Source: Salaquimonas pukyongi (GTDB lineage Bacteria > Pseudomonadota > Alphaproteobacteria > Rhizobiales > Rhizobiaceae). Taken from it: 64,000 bases of DNA. The position numbers and the translations under genes are program-made. The stretch covers positions 2,294,001 through 2,358,000 of the forward strand of contig NZ_CP019044.1 in the NCBI RefSeq assembly GCF_001953055.1, read 5' to 3'. Shown here one piece after another: positions 29,105-37,357 of this stretch. Positions within the stretch are counted from its first letter, which is position 1. Every line of letters starts with the position of its first letter. Below the pieces are notes generated by a model. That model did no database searches, was not told where the DNA came from, and worked only from the letters and a program-made list of their open reading frames with translations.

Positions 29105-29820
29105 CAATCAGACCCTTCCTGGCGCTTGGACAGGGAAAAACCCTTGATCGCACCAACCAGCACATCAAGCGTATCCACGACGTGCAGGTCGGGCGCCACA
29201 CTATCGGCGATCAGCGAAAACTCGGTGCAGGCAACAAGCTGGAACTTCGCACCGGCACCGGCAAGTTCTGCCGAGGCTGCCGCGAGCGTATCGCGCGCTT
29301 CTTTACACGGGCCGTTGGCTTTTATCATGCGGATTGCCTGCAGCATCACATCATCGTTTGACGGCCAAAGCGCTTTGAGGCCGCGGCGGGCAAAAGCCCT
29401 GTCGTACAATTCGGTGAACCGGACGGCAGGCGATGCAAGCATGCCTACGCATCCCGAAGGCGGAGAAGCCTCGGCAGCAAAATCTGCCGACAATTCGACC
29501 ATGTTGAAAAACGGCACGCTTGCCGCCGCCGTAATCGCCGCTGCATAGTGATGGGCCGTGTTGCAGGGCATTGCGAGTGCTGCAACGCCTGCTTGTTCCA
29601 GCCTGCGCGCCATTGCCGCCAGCACGGGGCCTGGATCTTCGCCTTCTCCCTTGATCAGGCGCGCAATCCGAGAGGGCACCTGGGGATTCATGTCGATGAT
29701 CAGGGGAACATGATCCGCATCATCCACCGCCTCTACCGCGCCCAGCATCTTCTGCTGAAACAATATGGTTGCCTCGGGCCCCATGCCGCCGAGAACCCCG
29801 ATTGGCCTTGGGTCGATCAC
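29104..29820 (-). CDS. Aspartate/glutamate racemase family protein
   Basis: A 238-residue cofactor-independent racemase-fold enzyme. The N-terminus is IGVLGGMGPEATILFQQK, and the two catalytic cysteines lie in AMPCNTAHHY and LVACTEFSLI. The GTG at 29820 is taken as the start because it overlaps the upstream stop (GTGA) and directly opens the family N-terminus. The partner genes (a PLP-dependent lyase and a DegT remnant) suggest amino acid or sulfonate metabolism. It appears intact although both neighbours in the operon are damaged. Confidence 0.87.
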   Translation of the reverse strand: MIDPRPIGVLGGMGPEATILFQQKMLGAVEAVDDADHVPLIIDMNPQVPSRIARLIKGEGEDPGPVLAAMARRLEQAGVAALAMPCNTAHHYAAAITAAASVPFFNMVELSADFAAEASPPSGCVGMLASPAVRFTELYDRAFARRGLKALWPSNDDVMLQAIRMIKANGPCKEARDTLAAASAELAGAGAKFQLVACTEFSLIADSVAPDLHVVDTLDVLVGAIKGFSLSKRQEGSD

Positions 29821-30591
29821 AGTTCCACCTCGTCTATTTCCTCGCAAATGATCTGCCCGACAAGGCTGCAATCCTCGCGCGTGAAAGTAAGCGGAAAGTG
29901 CATATCGAACAAGGTGGAGTGCACACGGTCGGTCTGCGGCAGTTGTTGGGCATCCATATAGCGCCAGCTTTGATGCGCCGAGGTGAAGCCCACAGGCTCT
30001 GCATCGCCGAACCAGTTCAACGAAACCCCGCGCGCGGCGGTGCGCGCTACCACATTGCGGCAGCCGGCCTCGCCCGGTTCAGGCAGCCGGAACTGGATCG
30101 AGGAGTTCACCATGCCTTCAGCCTTAGAGCGGACCGGCATCGCGATCCGGTTTGATCCGGCAAGTTCGGCGGCAACAACCCCATAGCGGCGGTTCCAGCG
30201 ATCCAAGCGCGATCCGTTCCAGGTCGCGCCCATCGTGTGGGCACAATCCTCGATGACGGTCAGGTCGAATTCCTCGGCAAGAAACATCAGCTGCTCCATG
30301 TCGCACAGATGGCCGCGCATGTGGGAAAGCAGAAGGAAACGGGCACCGGACATCTCAGCCTTGCGGGCAAGGTCATCGAAATCAAGACGAATATCCTCGT
30401 CAACCTCCACAAGCACCGCCCGCCCTCCAACCGCCTCGACGGCACCGGGAACGGGCGCAAGGGTAAAGGCATTGGTGAGCACCGGTTCATCCGGCGCGAC
30501 GCCCAACGCACGCAGGCAGTTTACATTGCCTGCCCGCCTGATTAAGCGCCTCCTGCTGTGTAAAGCTGCCGGTGAACTTGCGTTTGCCCAT
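29817..30591 (-). pseudogene. DegT/DnrJ/EryC1-type aminotransferase, internally deleted
   Basis: An ATG at 30591, three bases after the preceding stop, opens the family N-terminus MGKRKFTGSFTQQEALNQAG. Within 25 codons the frame is lost, and the middle of the protein resumes one frame over at NVNCLRALGVAPDEP. A second gap follows HTMGATWNGSR, where the segment with the PLP-binding lysine should be. The sequence then continues at AELAGSNRIAMPVRSK. The C-terminal part runs normally to a stop at 29817. At least two internal losses make this non-functional. A continuous frame to 30713 exists but is not native at its start. Confidence 0.75.
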
Positions 30592-30594
30592 GGC

Positions 30595-31608
30595 TCAAAC
30601 ATGCACCCAGCGGTTTTCATGGTCGAAGGCAAAGTCGTAGCCGAACAGGCCGACAGAGCCGCCGGTGTGGACAAATACCACACGCTGTCCCTCGAACTCG
30701 CCCTTTCTGGCAAGGTCGATCAGCCCGGCAGCACCCTTGGCCGAATAGACCGGATCGAGCAGTATCCCCTCCAGTTCTGCGAACATGCGGATTGCCTCAA
30801 TTCCCGATTCGGTAGGCAGGCCATAACCCTCACCGACATAATCGCAATTGGCCATTACATCCTCGCGCTTGACCACATCGGGACAGCCCAGCTTCCCGGC
30901 GGTTTTGACCGCCAGATCGTAAACCATCTGTTCCTGTTTGGCGCGCGGCGCACGAGTGCCTATCCCTAGAAGCGGAATTTGCGCATTCATCGCGGCAAGG
31001 CCGGTTACCAGCCCGGCCTGCGTTCCCGACGAACCTGTCGCGTGGACAATTCGGTCTATTTGCAATCCATCCTCATTGGCCTGGCTAACAAGCTCCATCG
31101 CGCAATTGACATAGCCGAGCGCGCCGGTGGTGTTGGAGCCTCCGCCGGGGATGACGTAGACCTTGCGCCCTTCGGCCCGCTTGGCCTCCGCCACCCTTTC
31201 CATCTCCGCCACCATGTCGTGCCCCGCCGGATACTTCTCCGTCGTGGCACCATGGAGATGATCGAGCAGGACGTTGCCGTTGGTGTTGTAATTGGCATTG
31301 TTGTAGCCGGTGCGGTCTTCAAGAAGTACATGGCAGTTGATCCCCAGCCTCGCGGCAAAGGCGGCCGTCTGGCGCGCGTGGTTTGATTGTGTTGCGCCCT
31401 GGGTCATCACCATGTCCGCGCCTTCTGCTTCAGCCTCCGCCATCAGGAATTCGAGCTTGCGCGTCTTGTTGCCGCCAGTGGAAAGGCCAGTACAATCGTC
31501 GCGTTTAATCCAAAGATCGATGCCAAACTCTTTCGACAAGCGCGGCATGGGCTCAAGCGGGGTCGGCAGATGGGCCAGGTGTATGCGGGGAAAGCGGGCA
31601 AGATGCAT
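30595..31608 (-). CDS. PLP-dependent lyase, L-cysteate sulfo-lyase/D-cysteine desulfhydrase type
   Basis: A 337-residue fold-type II PLP enzyme. The cofactor lysine lies in [13 protein letters not shown], and the glycine loop is [12 protein letters not shown]. The opening [20 protein letters not shown] matches the CuyA (L-cysteate sulfo-lyase) and D-cysteine desulfhydrase group as I remember it. CuyA releases sulfite from cysteate in marine alphaproteobacteria. The two activities cannot be told apart by sequence alone here. No sulfite exporter or CuyR is adjacent, which weakens the CuyA reading. Confidence 0.85.
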   Translation of the reverse strand: MHLARFPRIHLAHLPTPLEPMPRLSKEFGIDLWIKRDDCTGLSTGGNKTRKLEFLMAEAEAEGADMVMTQGATQSNHARQTAAFAARLGINCHVLLEDRTGYNNANYNTNGNVLLDHLHGATTEKYPAGHDMVAEMERVAEAKRAEGRKVYVIPGGGSNTTGALGYVNCAMELVSQANEDGLQIDRIVHATGSSGTQAGLVTGLAAMNAQIPLLGIGTRAPRAKQEQMVYDLAVKTAGKLGCPDVVKREDVMANCDYVGEGYGLPTESGIEAIRMFAELEGILLDPVYSAKGAAGLIDLARKGEFEGQRVVFVHTGGSVGLFGYDFAFDHENRWVHV

Positions 31609-31657
31609 GTTACTTCTCGTTTCGTTTTGGCCAGGATTGTGACCTGGTTCGGATTGC

Positions 31658-32148
31658 CTAAGCCCTGACCCGGATAAAGTCAGGATCGTAGGAGCTGGGT
31701 TGAATTACTTGTGCAGGGATCAGGTCGCCGAGCAAGTCGATCATGGTATTCGTACCGGGTATCGAAAGCTCGGTGAAACAAAGGCATAGGCAAGGTTCAA
31801 GCCGGTTCGATGACCCCAGTCCCCTGACGTGACCGTGCCAACGACCTGATCTGCCTGCATGAGCGATGCCCCCGGATGGGCTGGGGCATGGGTGGCGTCA
31901 AGCTTGAGCATGACCAGTTTTTTTTGCGGCCCCTCGGCCTGCCGTTTGAGCAGGGCCTCCTTGCCGATGAAATCGGGCTTGCCGGGTTTCACGAAACGAT
32001 CAAGCGAGGTCTCGAAGGGATCAAATTCGGTAAGAATGTCGGCTCGCCAGTGCAGAAATCCCTTCTCCATGCACATCGATTCTACTGCCCGTGCACCAAA
32101 GAGTTTCAGGCCAAAGGCCCCCGCCAGCGACCGCAGCCCGGACCCCAT
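31658..32148 (-). pseudogene. C-terminal remnant of a GcvT-domain (dimethylglycine/sarcosine dehydrogenase-like) protein
   Basis: The sequence FGLKLFGARAVESMCMEKGF, then FDPFETSLDRFVKPGKPDFI, is the C-terminal folate-binding aminomethyltransferase domain of a multidomain demethylating dehydrogenase. The FAD domain that should precede it is absent. After LAYAFVSPSF the frame breaks. With one inserted base it continues as [20 protein letters not shown] to RVRA and a stop at 31658. The fragment is therefore both 5'-truncated and frameshifted. The frame as sequenced ends at 31741. Confidence 0.75.
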
Positions 32149-32197
32149 CTGGTATGGTTCTGCCGCCGCCAGCGAATTCGACGATATGAACTGGCTT

Positions 32198-32320
32198 TCA
32201 GTGCGCGACGCTCTCAGTGGTCACAGGTTCAATTTTGATGTTTTCCGCAATCTCTGCCGTGATCGCGGCTTCGATTTTCGGGTCGATTAATTTGTGGGAC
32301 TCTGCCTTTGCTGAAACGGG
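32198..32320 (-). pseudogene. Orphan C-terminal coding remnant (40 codons)
   Basis: This open stretch reads AESHKLIDPKIEAAITAEIA, then ENIKIEPVTTESVAH and a stop, directly before the GcvT remnant. It looks like the end of a soluble protein, possibly a methyltransferase, but I cannot name it. No start or ribosome-binding site is present and the frame closes at 32321. Together with its neighbours it suggests loss of a methylamine-type operon. Confidence 0.4.
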
Positions 32321-32413
32321 TCAGTCCAAAGGCACCCCCACCAAAACAGGCAACATGGTTTTCCCCTGATAACCGGCGCCGGACAGACGGACGCCTGTTG
32401 GCGCCGCAACCCG

Positions 32414-32854
32414 TTAGTAGGCCTTGTTGAGCGTCCGGCTTGGAATGCGGTTTAAAATCCGCCCCGGTCCCGGTGCATTGGCGGCACGGCAGGGAAACCC
32501 CCTTGCCGTACACAACACACTCAACGCGGGCACTTGCGTTTTACAGGTGATGTTGAATTGTTTGGCCAGTCGCAGGTCGGCATAGGCACCACCATGGGTC
32601 GCCGCCGCCCAGTTCACCCAGTTCTTTTGGGCTCTGGCGCGGGCGGCCTTGTTTGCCTTGTCAATGGCAATGGCCGTAATAACGGAGCCTCCGTATACGG
32701 TAGTGCTGGCTTCGCCATCAACATTGATTTGCGGCTTGCACTGCTTCTTCAGCGCGGCACTGGCTGGCACGGATGCTGACAGCACGGCAACGCCAGCCAT
32801 GCAAATTGCATATTTTGTCCAGGAGCGCGCAATACCCCGCCCAGGGCCGGTCAT
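32414..32854 (-). CDS. Small secreted protein of unknown function
   Basis: A 146-residue protein with a plausible signal sequence (YAICMAGVAVLSASVPASA) and a mature part beginning ALKKQCKPQINVDGEAS. Four cysteines are scattered through the mature chain. It contains WVNWAAATHGGAYADLRLAK and a Pro/Arg-rich tail. I recognise no family. The start overlaps the stop of the upstream repeat protein (ATGA), so the two are co-translated and probably act together in the cell envelope. Confidence 0.6.
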   Translation of the reverse strand: MTGPGRGIARSWTKYAICMAGVAVLSASVPASAALKKQCKPQINVDGEASTTVYGGSVITAIAIDKANKAARARAQKNWVNWAAATHGGAYADLRLAKQFNITCKTQVPALSVLCTARGFPCRAANAPGPGRILNRIPSRTLNKAY

Positions 32855-33600
32855 TGCTGGGCCCTGCAGGCATCAATGCCGTTGTTGGTCTTCTGGTTCT
32901 GTGCAGTCGCCTGCTGGGCGCTTGCAGACAGGCACCACGTATAATGACCGGCATAGTCGTCGGCATAGTCGCCCGTATTATATCCGCAGTTGAGCTTCCT
33001 GGCTTCCCGCGCTTTCAAAACCGCAGACTGGGCAAAATTCCGGCACATGGCGGCGTGGTTTTCGGCATTCTTTTTGACTTCTGCCTTTGACGCCTTGCAG
33101 GCATCGATCATCATGTTGGTCTTGCTGTTTTGATGGGAGGCCGCCGCCTTGCCGTTGTTGAGGCACCATTGGTAGTGGCCATTGTAATCGTCAGCAAAAT
33201 CGCCGCCGGTCAGGCCGCAGCCCAACTGCACGTTCAACCGTGCTTTTTGAACCGTTTGCTGTGCAAAACTCTTGCAGCCGGCCTCAAGGCTGGCCTTTTT
33301 CGCCTTGCATCCCTGGATCTGGTCACGGCGGAAATTCAGTTCTGCGGCGATCTGGGCTTCGCTGATGGCAGCATTGTTGCACCAGTTATAGTGCCCTGCA
33401 TGATTGAGGGCGTAACGCGTATCGGTAAAGCCACATCCGAACTGAACGTTCTCCTTGGCGCGAGTCATCGCTGCCGCCGCGAAGACATTGCAGTCTTTTG
33501 CCGCATGCGCGGCTGCCGGCAGGGAAAAAAGAACGGAGGTAACCAGGATCAGCGCCAGGCCTTTTGGTTGTTGCGGCGCATTTGACAGAGGGTAAAGCAT
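32851..33600 (-). CDS. Secreted cysteine-containing tandem-repeat protein, unknown function
   Basis: A 249-residue protein with signal peptide (LALILVTSVLFSLPAAAHA) and three copies of a roughly 60-residue unit. Each unit has the core CG-x(8-10)-Y/D-x-GHYxWC: NHAGHYNWCNN, DDYNGHYQWCLN and DDYAGHYTWCLS. A fourth cysteine and an ARxx(L/V)QxGCG element precede each core. The even cysteine pattern suggests disulfide-linked modules. The ATG at 33600 has AAGGAG seven bases upstream. I do not recognise the family, and the pairing with the next secreted protein is the only functional clue. Confidence 0.7.
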   Translation of the reverse strand: MLYPLSNAPQQPKGLALILVTSVLFSLPAAAHAAKDCNVFAAAAMTRAKENVQFGCGFTDTRYALNHAGHYNWCNNAAISEAQIAAELNFRRDQIQGCKAKKASLEAGCKSFAQQTVQKARLNVQLGCGLTGGDFADDYNGHYQWCLNNGKAAASHQNSKTNMMIDACKASKAEVKKNAENHAAMCRNFAQSAVLKAREARKLNCGYNTGDYADDYAGHYTWCLSASAQQATAQNQKTNNGIDACRAQQ

Positions 33601-33911
33601 CTTGCTTCTCCTTGCATGGAAAAGCCCCAATATCGCCTTCTACGTCGTTCGGAATGAACACAAGCTGAACAGTGTCGTTGTGCCTGCTACGAAACGGGGC
33701 GAATTGCCCACACCATGCGCCCTCGATGTCGTTTTCGGCAATATGGCAGAATTGCCATATCGCCTGCTTGGGAGCTTCAATAATCGCCGCGATAAACACG
33801 TGAGCAATGCGCTGACCGGCAAAACAGACTTAACCGGGCAAAAATGCTATGATGCTCGGACATTAACACTACAGCGGGCGTATTCACCTCTACCCGACAG
33901 GTAATTGAACA
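33601..33911. other. Divergent intergenic region before the LuxR-type gene
   Basis: These 311 bases lie between the divergent repeat-protein and LuxR genes and should contain both promoters. AT content rises near 33640-33660 and 33800-33870. Apart from the lux-box-like sequence at its right end I see no RNA gene, repeat or coding sequence. Confidence 0.5.
33886..33902. promoter_or_regulatory. Lux-box-like inverted repeat before the LuxR gene
   Basis: ACCTCTACCCGACAGGT begins with ACCT and ends with AGGT, with partial symmetry between, resembling but shorter than the usual 20-bp lux box. It ends 9 bp before the GTG start of the LuxR-type gene. At that position a bound regulator would more likely repress than activate. 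Confidence 0.35.
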
Positions 33912-34646
33912 GTGGTCAGTTTCGAGGAATTTGCCGACAGCGTATCATCACTGCCTGACATCAATTCCGTCTGGCATCATCTCGGCAGGTTTGCTGCAGA
34001 TCGGGGCTTTTCCCATTGCTCCTTGACCCTGGCGGCCCAAACGAAAGGCGGCATTCGTTCAACCCGTCTTCTTTCCGGCCTGCCTGAAGAATTCCGCCAG
34101 AAGTATCGCCAAGGCGGTCTGGTCGAACAGGACCCCTTTCTGCTCTTCTGCTGTCATACGCTTTGCGCAAAAAAAGTTTCGACTGAGAACCTCTCAGATT
34201 ACGCTGGGGCTTCTCCCGGACACCAGGCGTTCCTGGACTTCGCTGCAGACAGCGGCGCGCGAAACGGTCTTGGCATACCCGTCCGCACGGTGGGCAGCGA
34301 ACCGTTTGGCGGATGGCTGTTCACCTCTGAGGAGAAAGGCCGCTCCTTCGACCTGCTGGATGCCGAATTTTCCACGCAAGCGCATCTGGCCGGCGTCTTG
34401 GCTCATGAGCGCATTGTCGCCATCTGTTCGGGGAACACAGCAAAACGCTTTGGATTGAGCAAGCGCGAACGGGAATGCCTGCATTGGCTTGGCGCCGGGT
34501 TGAGAACGGCGGCCATTGCAGAAAAAATCGGAATAAGCCCATCCGCCGTCAATCTGTATGTTTCCAACTCCAAGCGAAAGATGCAGGCAAAAACCCGCGA
34601 GCAGGCCATTGCGCTCGCGATCATGGCTGGTGAAATCCAACTCTAG
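33912..34646 (+). CDS. LuxR-family regulator with autoinducer-binding-type domain (LuxR solo)
   Basis: A 244-residue regulator with an N-terminal autoinducer-binding-like domain and a C-terminal LuxR helix-turn-helix (LSKRERECLHWLGAGLRTAA, ISPSAVNLYVSNSKRKM). The Asp-Pro pair of the ligand pocket (VEQDPFLLF) is kept. The tryptophan usually found before it is phenylalanine (PEEFRQKYRQ), and the second conserved tryptophan is not visible. No luxI-type synthase is in the window. It may respond to a non-standard ligand. The TAG stop is the first three bases of repeat R2. Confidence 0.82.
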   Translation: MVSFEEFADSVSSLPDINSVWHHLGRFAADRGFSHCSLTLAAQTKGGIRSTRLLSGLPEEFRQKYRQGGLVEQDPFLLFCCHTLCAKKVSTENLSDYAGASPGHQAFLDFAADSGARNGLGIPVRTVGSEPFGGWLFTSEEKGRSFDLLDAEFSTQAHLAGVLAHERIVAICSGNTAKRFGLSKRERECLHWLGAGLRTAAIAEKIGISPSAVNLYVSNSKRKMQAKTREQAIALAIMAGEIQL

Positions 34647-34953
34647 AGCGTGTCCTGGTTAGCTGGAAGCAGTTTGAATGGATGGATTTTTCGTGCCTGG
34701 CAAGGAGAATACCACAGCAGGATGTTTATCCATCCTGCGAGGATTTCGACGATGCCAGGGCGCAAAAGACACCACAACTAATGCAATACCATGTTGAATA
34801 CCCTTTTGTTCTGCAATCGCCTGAACCTGGTTCCCGGGCCCTCGGACCGAGTTGCAAAACGCTGACAGTGCCTGCACTGCTGCGCTTTTTGCGCCTTGGC
34901 GAAGACCAAACTCCCGGCGCTCAAACGATTCCATCCAACCAAGGCACGCTCCA
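34644..34953. repeat. Mosaic palindromic repeat R2 (A+B modules, about 310 bp, reverse orientation)
   Basis: Read on the minus strand this element has an A module (GCGCCGGGAGTTTGGTCTTC and a central CAGTGCAGGCACTG), a short spacer, then a B module with hairpin GCAGGATG-N6-CATCCTGC. It is the same design as R3 but diverged in sequence and inverted. Its left end TAGAGCGTGTCC provides the luxR stop. The right end is the most degenerate of all copies (TGGAGCGTGCC on the minus strand). Confidence 0.88.
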
Positions 34954-35058
34954 GGTCATGGACTGCGGCTTAAGGCCTACTCGACAGTGCCGGTTGAACC
35001 GCGCTAAGCCGGGCAAACGAGCGGTTTCCCAGCCCTGTAGGGGCATCAAGGAGTTGAG

Positions 35059-36207
35059 ATGTCCGCAGGATTGCAATTCAAAAACGGGTTCAAAGCGCAT
35101 CTTGTACCAGCAAAGTTTCTGATATTTCCATCCCTGCAGCTTGTTACCATTGCACTCATCCTGCAGGGCGCCGGCCATGTGTGGATCGGCGCAGCGCTGT
35201 TCTCGTCCCTGGCCCTGGCCTGCGACTGGATACCGGACACCTCCAAGGTGGAGGAACTGGCAGATCTGAAATATTCGGGACCACCCATTCTCTACACCTC
35301 TGCCCTGCTGCAACTGGTTCTGGTACTCTGCGTTTTCTGGGTTTTGGGTACGCAAGAGGTGACCCTGCTGCATGTCATTGGCGCCGCGGCGACACTGGGC
35401 GTCTTCAACGGTGCTGCCGGCGGAAATCTTGCCCATGAATTCATGCACCGCCTAAACCGGCTTGATGTAACGATTGCGCGTGCCCTCAGCGCAATGGCAC
35501 TGCACTCCACCTTCGCGATCGATCACATCAATACGCACCATATTGAATCGACAAGGCTGCACGATTCGGCATCGGCCAACCGGGGGCAGAATTTCTGGGC
35601 ATTCGCGGTTCACTCTTTCCTGGCCAGCAACCGGAATGCGGCAATTTCCGAAAGGAAGCGCCTGGCGCACAGGAAAATGCGGGTGGTCTCATTGAGCAAC
35701 CGCGCGCTGCTGGGGCACGGTTTCGAGATCATCTACCTGGCCACTGCCGGCTATCTTGCCGGCCTGCCCGGATTTCTGGCTGCAATTGGAGGCGGGGTCA
35801 TCTCGGTTATCCTGATCGAGGGATTCAACTATATCGCCCACTATGGATTGATCCGCACAGATACCGGCCCCTACGAGCCACGGCATGCCTGGTCAACGCG
35901 CCGCGTGATCAGTTCCGGGTTTACATTCAACATTACCCAGCACTCCCAGCACCACCTCCATCCCGGCTGGCATTTCTGGGAGATCGAAGCCCAACCGGAC
36001 ATGCCTGTGCTTCCGCTCGGGCCGAGCCTGCTGTCGGCGATCGCGGCCATCCCGCCGGTCTGGCACCGCTACATGCGTCCTCATCTGGAGCGGTGGGACC
36101 GCGATTATGCTTCGCCCGAAGAATTGCGGCTAAGGGACAGCCTTTTTGCAGCCGGCCTCAAACGAGAACCTCGTGATCAACCCCCATCACCTGAAGCCTC
36201 CGGGTGA
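35059..36207 (+). CDS. AlkB-like membrane di-iron hydroxylase/desaturase
   Basis: A 382-residue integral membrane protein of the alkane-monooxygenase/fatty-acid-hydroxylase superfamily. The histidine clusters are HEFMHRL, DHINTHHIEST and QHSQHHLHPG, with NYIAHYGLIR between the last two, the AlkB order. About six hydrophobic helices precede and separate them. It would hydroxylate or desaturate an alkyl or acyl chain using ferredoxin or rubredoxin electrons. No rubredoxin is adjacent. The 3' end overlaps the convergent acyltransferase by 50 bp. Confidence 0.85.
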   Translation: MSAGLQFKNGFKAHLVPAKFLIFPSLQLVTIALILQGAGHVWIGAALFSSLALACDWIPDTSKVEELADLKYSGPPILYTSALLQLVLVLCVFWVLGTQEVTLLHVIGAAATLGVFNGAAGGNLAHEFMHRLNRLDVTIARALSAMALHSTFAIDHINTHHIESTRLHDSASANRGQNFWAFAVHSFLASNRNAAISERKRLAHRKMRVVSLSNRALLGHGFEIIYLATAGYLAGLPGFLAAIGGGVISVILIEGFNYIAHYGLIRTDTGPYEPRHAWSTRRVISSGFTFNITQHSQHHLHPGWHFWEIEAQPDMPVLPLGPSLLSAIAAIPPVWHRYMRPHLERWDRDYASPEELRLRDSLFAAGLKREPRDQPPSPEASG

Positions 36208-37336
36208 TTTCGGCAAGCTGACCGGAACCATCTCCCTGCAGATTGAGGCTCAAAACAAGGCGATTCCCGAAAACCATGACAATGCCGGACGGCAAGCCCG
36301 GCGTATTCGTCCCGGCAACGGCAAACTGTGCCTGTGCAAGCCTGCCAAAGCGGTGCAGCCGCGCAGGAGGCATCACGGAAAAACTCATTGCGGCCGGAAA
36401 ATACTGAAAGCTCCTGTCGGGATACAAAAACGGCAGCCAGGAGGCCAGCTTGCGATGCAGGATCAGGCCGGCAGAAATGAGATGATACAGGGCAATCCTG
36501 CGGTGGGACATTGAAAACAGACGGCGATCAATTCGCTTCGCCAGCAAAAACAGGTCAGATGACAGCCGCACGAGACCGAACCGCATTCTGAACGTCATGG
36601 AAACATCGTCCAGTTGCGATGCCTGCCTGGGTACTTCGGCGGCGCTCAGCAATCGCGGCAGGCCGAGCCGCTGGCCAAGGCTGCCAAGTGCGGCTGCCGC
36701 TATCGTCGCGGTAAGCAAACCCTGCCAGCTAACCCCGCCCTCTCTTGCAGCGCGGCGAAATGCATCGCGGTCGATGGAAAGAATGCGGCGGTTGAAACGA
36801 TGTCGTGGCTCTGCAAGCAAAGGCGCGACAACAATCTGTGCAATCGAAACCGGCAGAACCAACAAAAACAGAAGCGCCCTGGCCAACTTCTTGCCGATCC
36901 CCGGCCGTACACGTTCAGGCGCTTTTTGAACCACCTTCATGGCATCGACCCCCTCAATCACCGAATGAGGGGCAGAAAAGAACAACAATGTGTTTTCGTT
37001 GTTCCTGTCATGCATCATGGAACAATGGAATGCCGGCTTGACGCCAGGAACAAAGGGAGCGGCCAGTTTTGCAACGAGATCTGCCAGCCCCTCGAAAGCG
37101 TCCCCGGCAGGCAGCACCTCAACAATCTCAGCCGGTCCGCTTTTGCAGTCTTCAAAACGCTGGGACTTCTCAAGATCGACCTGGCAGGAAAGGCGCGGAA
37201 ACGCAGCCATCAATTCGCCTGCCAGCCGGGTGCACTCTGCCCGGCTCAAACGCCCGGGGAGAAGAAAGGCCATATAGGCAATGTGCCTCGACCGGTTCAG
37301 ATACCACTGAATGTCACTAAGGCGCTGTCCCCGCAT
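36158..37336 (-). CDS. Condensation-domain-like acyltransferase (Pap/wax-synthase type)
   Basis: A 392-residue protein whose plan matches CoA-dependent acyltransferases of the condensation superfamily. The opening SDIQWYLNRSRHIAYMAFLL, the active-site-like SAPHSVIEGVDAMKV (a variant of HHxxxDG with Pro for the first His and Glu for Asp) and the C-terminal GLPSGIVMVFGNRLVLSLN support this. A hydrophobic helix lies near residue 155. The gene follows the RND exporter by 21 bp, which suggests one operon for making and exporting an acylated lipid. The assignment is moderate. Confidence 0.6.
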   Translation of the reverse strand: MRGQRLSDIQWYLNRSRHIAYMAFLLPGRLSRAECTRLAGELMAAFPRLSCQVDLEKSQRFEDCKSGPAEIVEVLPAGDAFEGLADLVAKLAAPFVPGVKPAFHCSMMHDRNNENTLLFFSAPHSVIEGVDAMKVVQKAPERVRPGIGKKLARALLFLLVLPVSIAQIVVAPLLAEPRHRFNRRILSIDRDAFRRAAREGGVSWQGLLTATIAAAALGSLGQRLGLPRLLSAAEVPRQASQLDDVSMTFRMRFGLVRLSSDLFLLAKRIDRRLFSMSHRRIALYHLISAGLILHRKLASWLPFLYPDRSFQYFPAAMSFSVMPPARLHRFGRLAQAQFAVAGTNTPGLPSGIVMVFGNRLVLSLNLQGDGSGQLAEITRRLQVMGVDHEVLV

Positions 37337-37357
37337 TGTTTCCCCCGTGCTGTCGGT

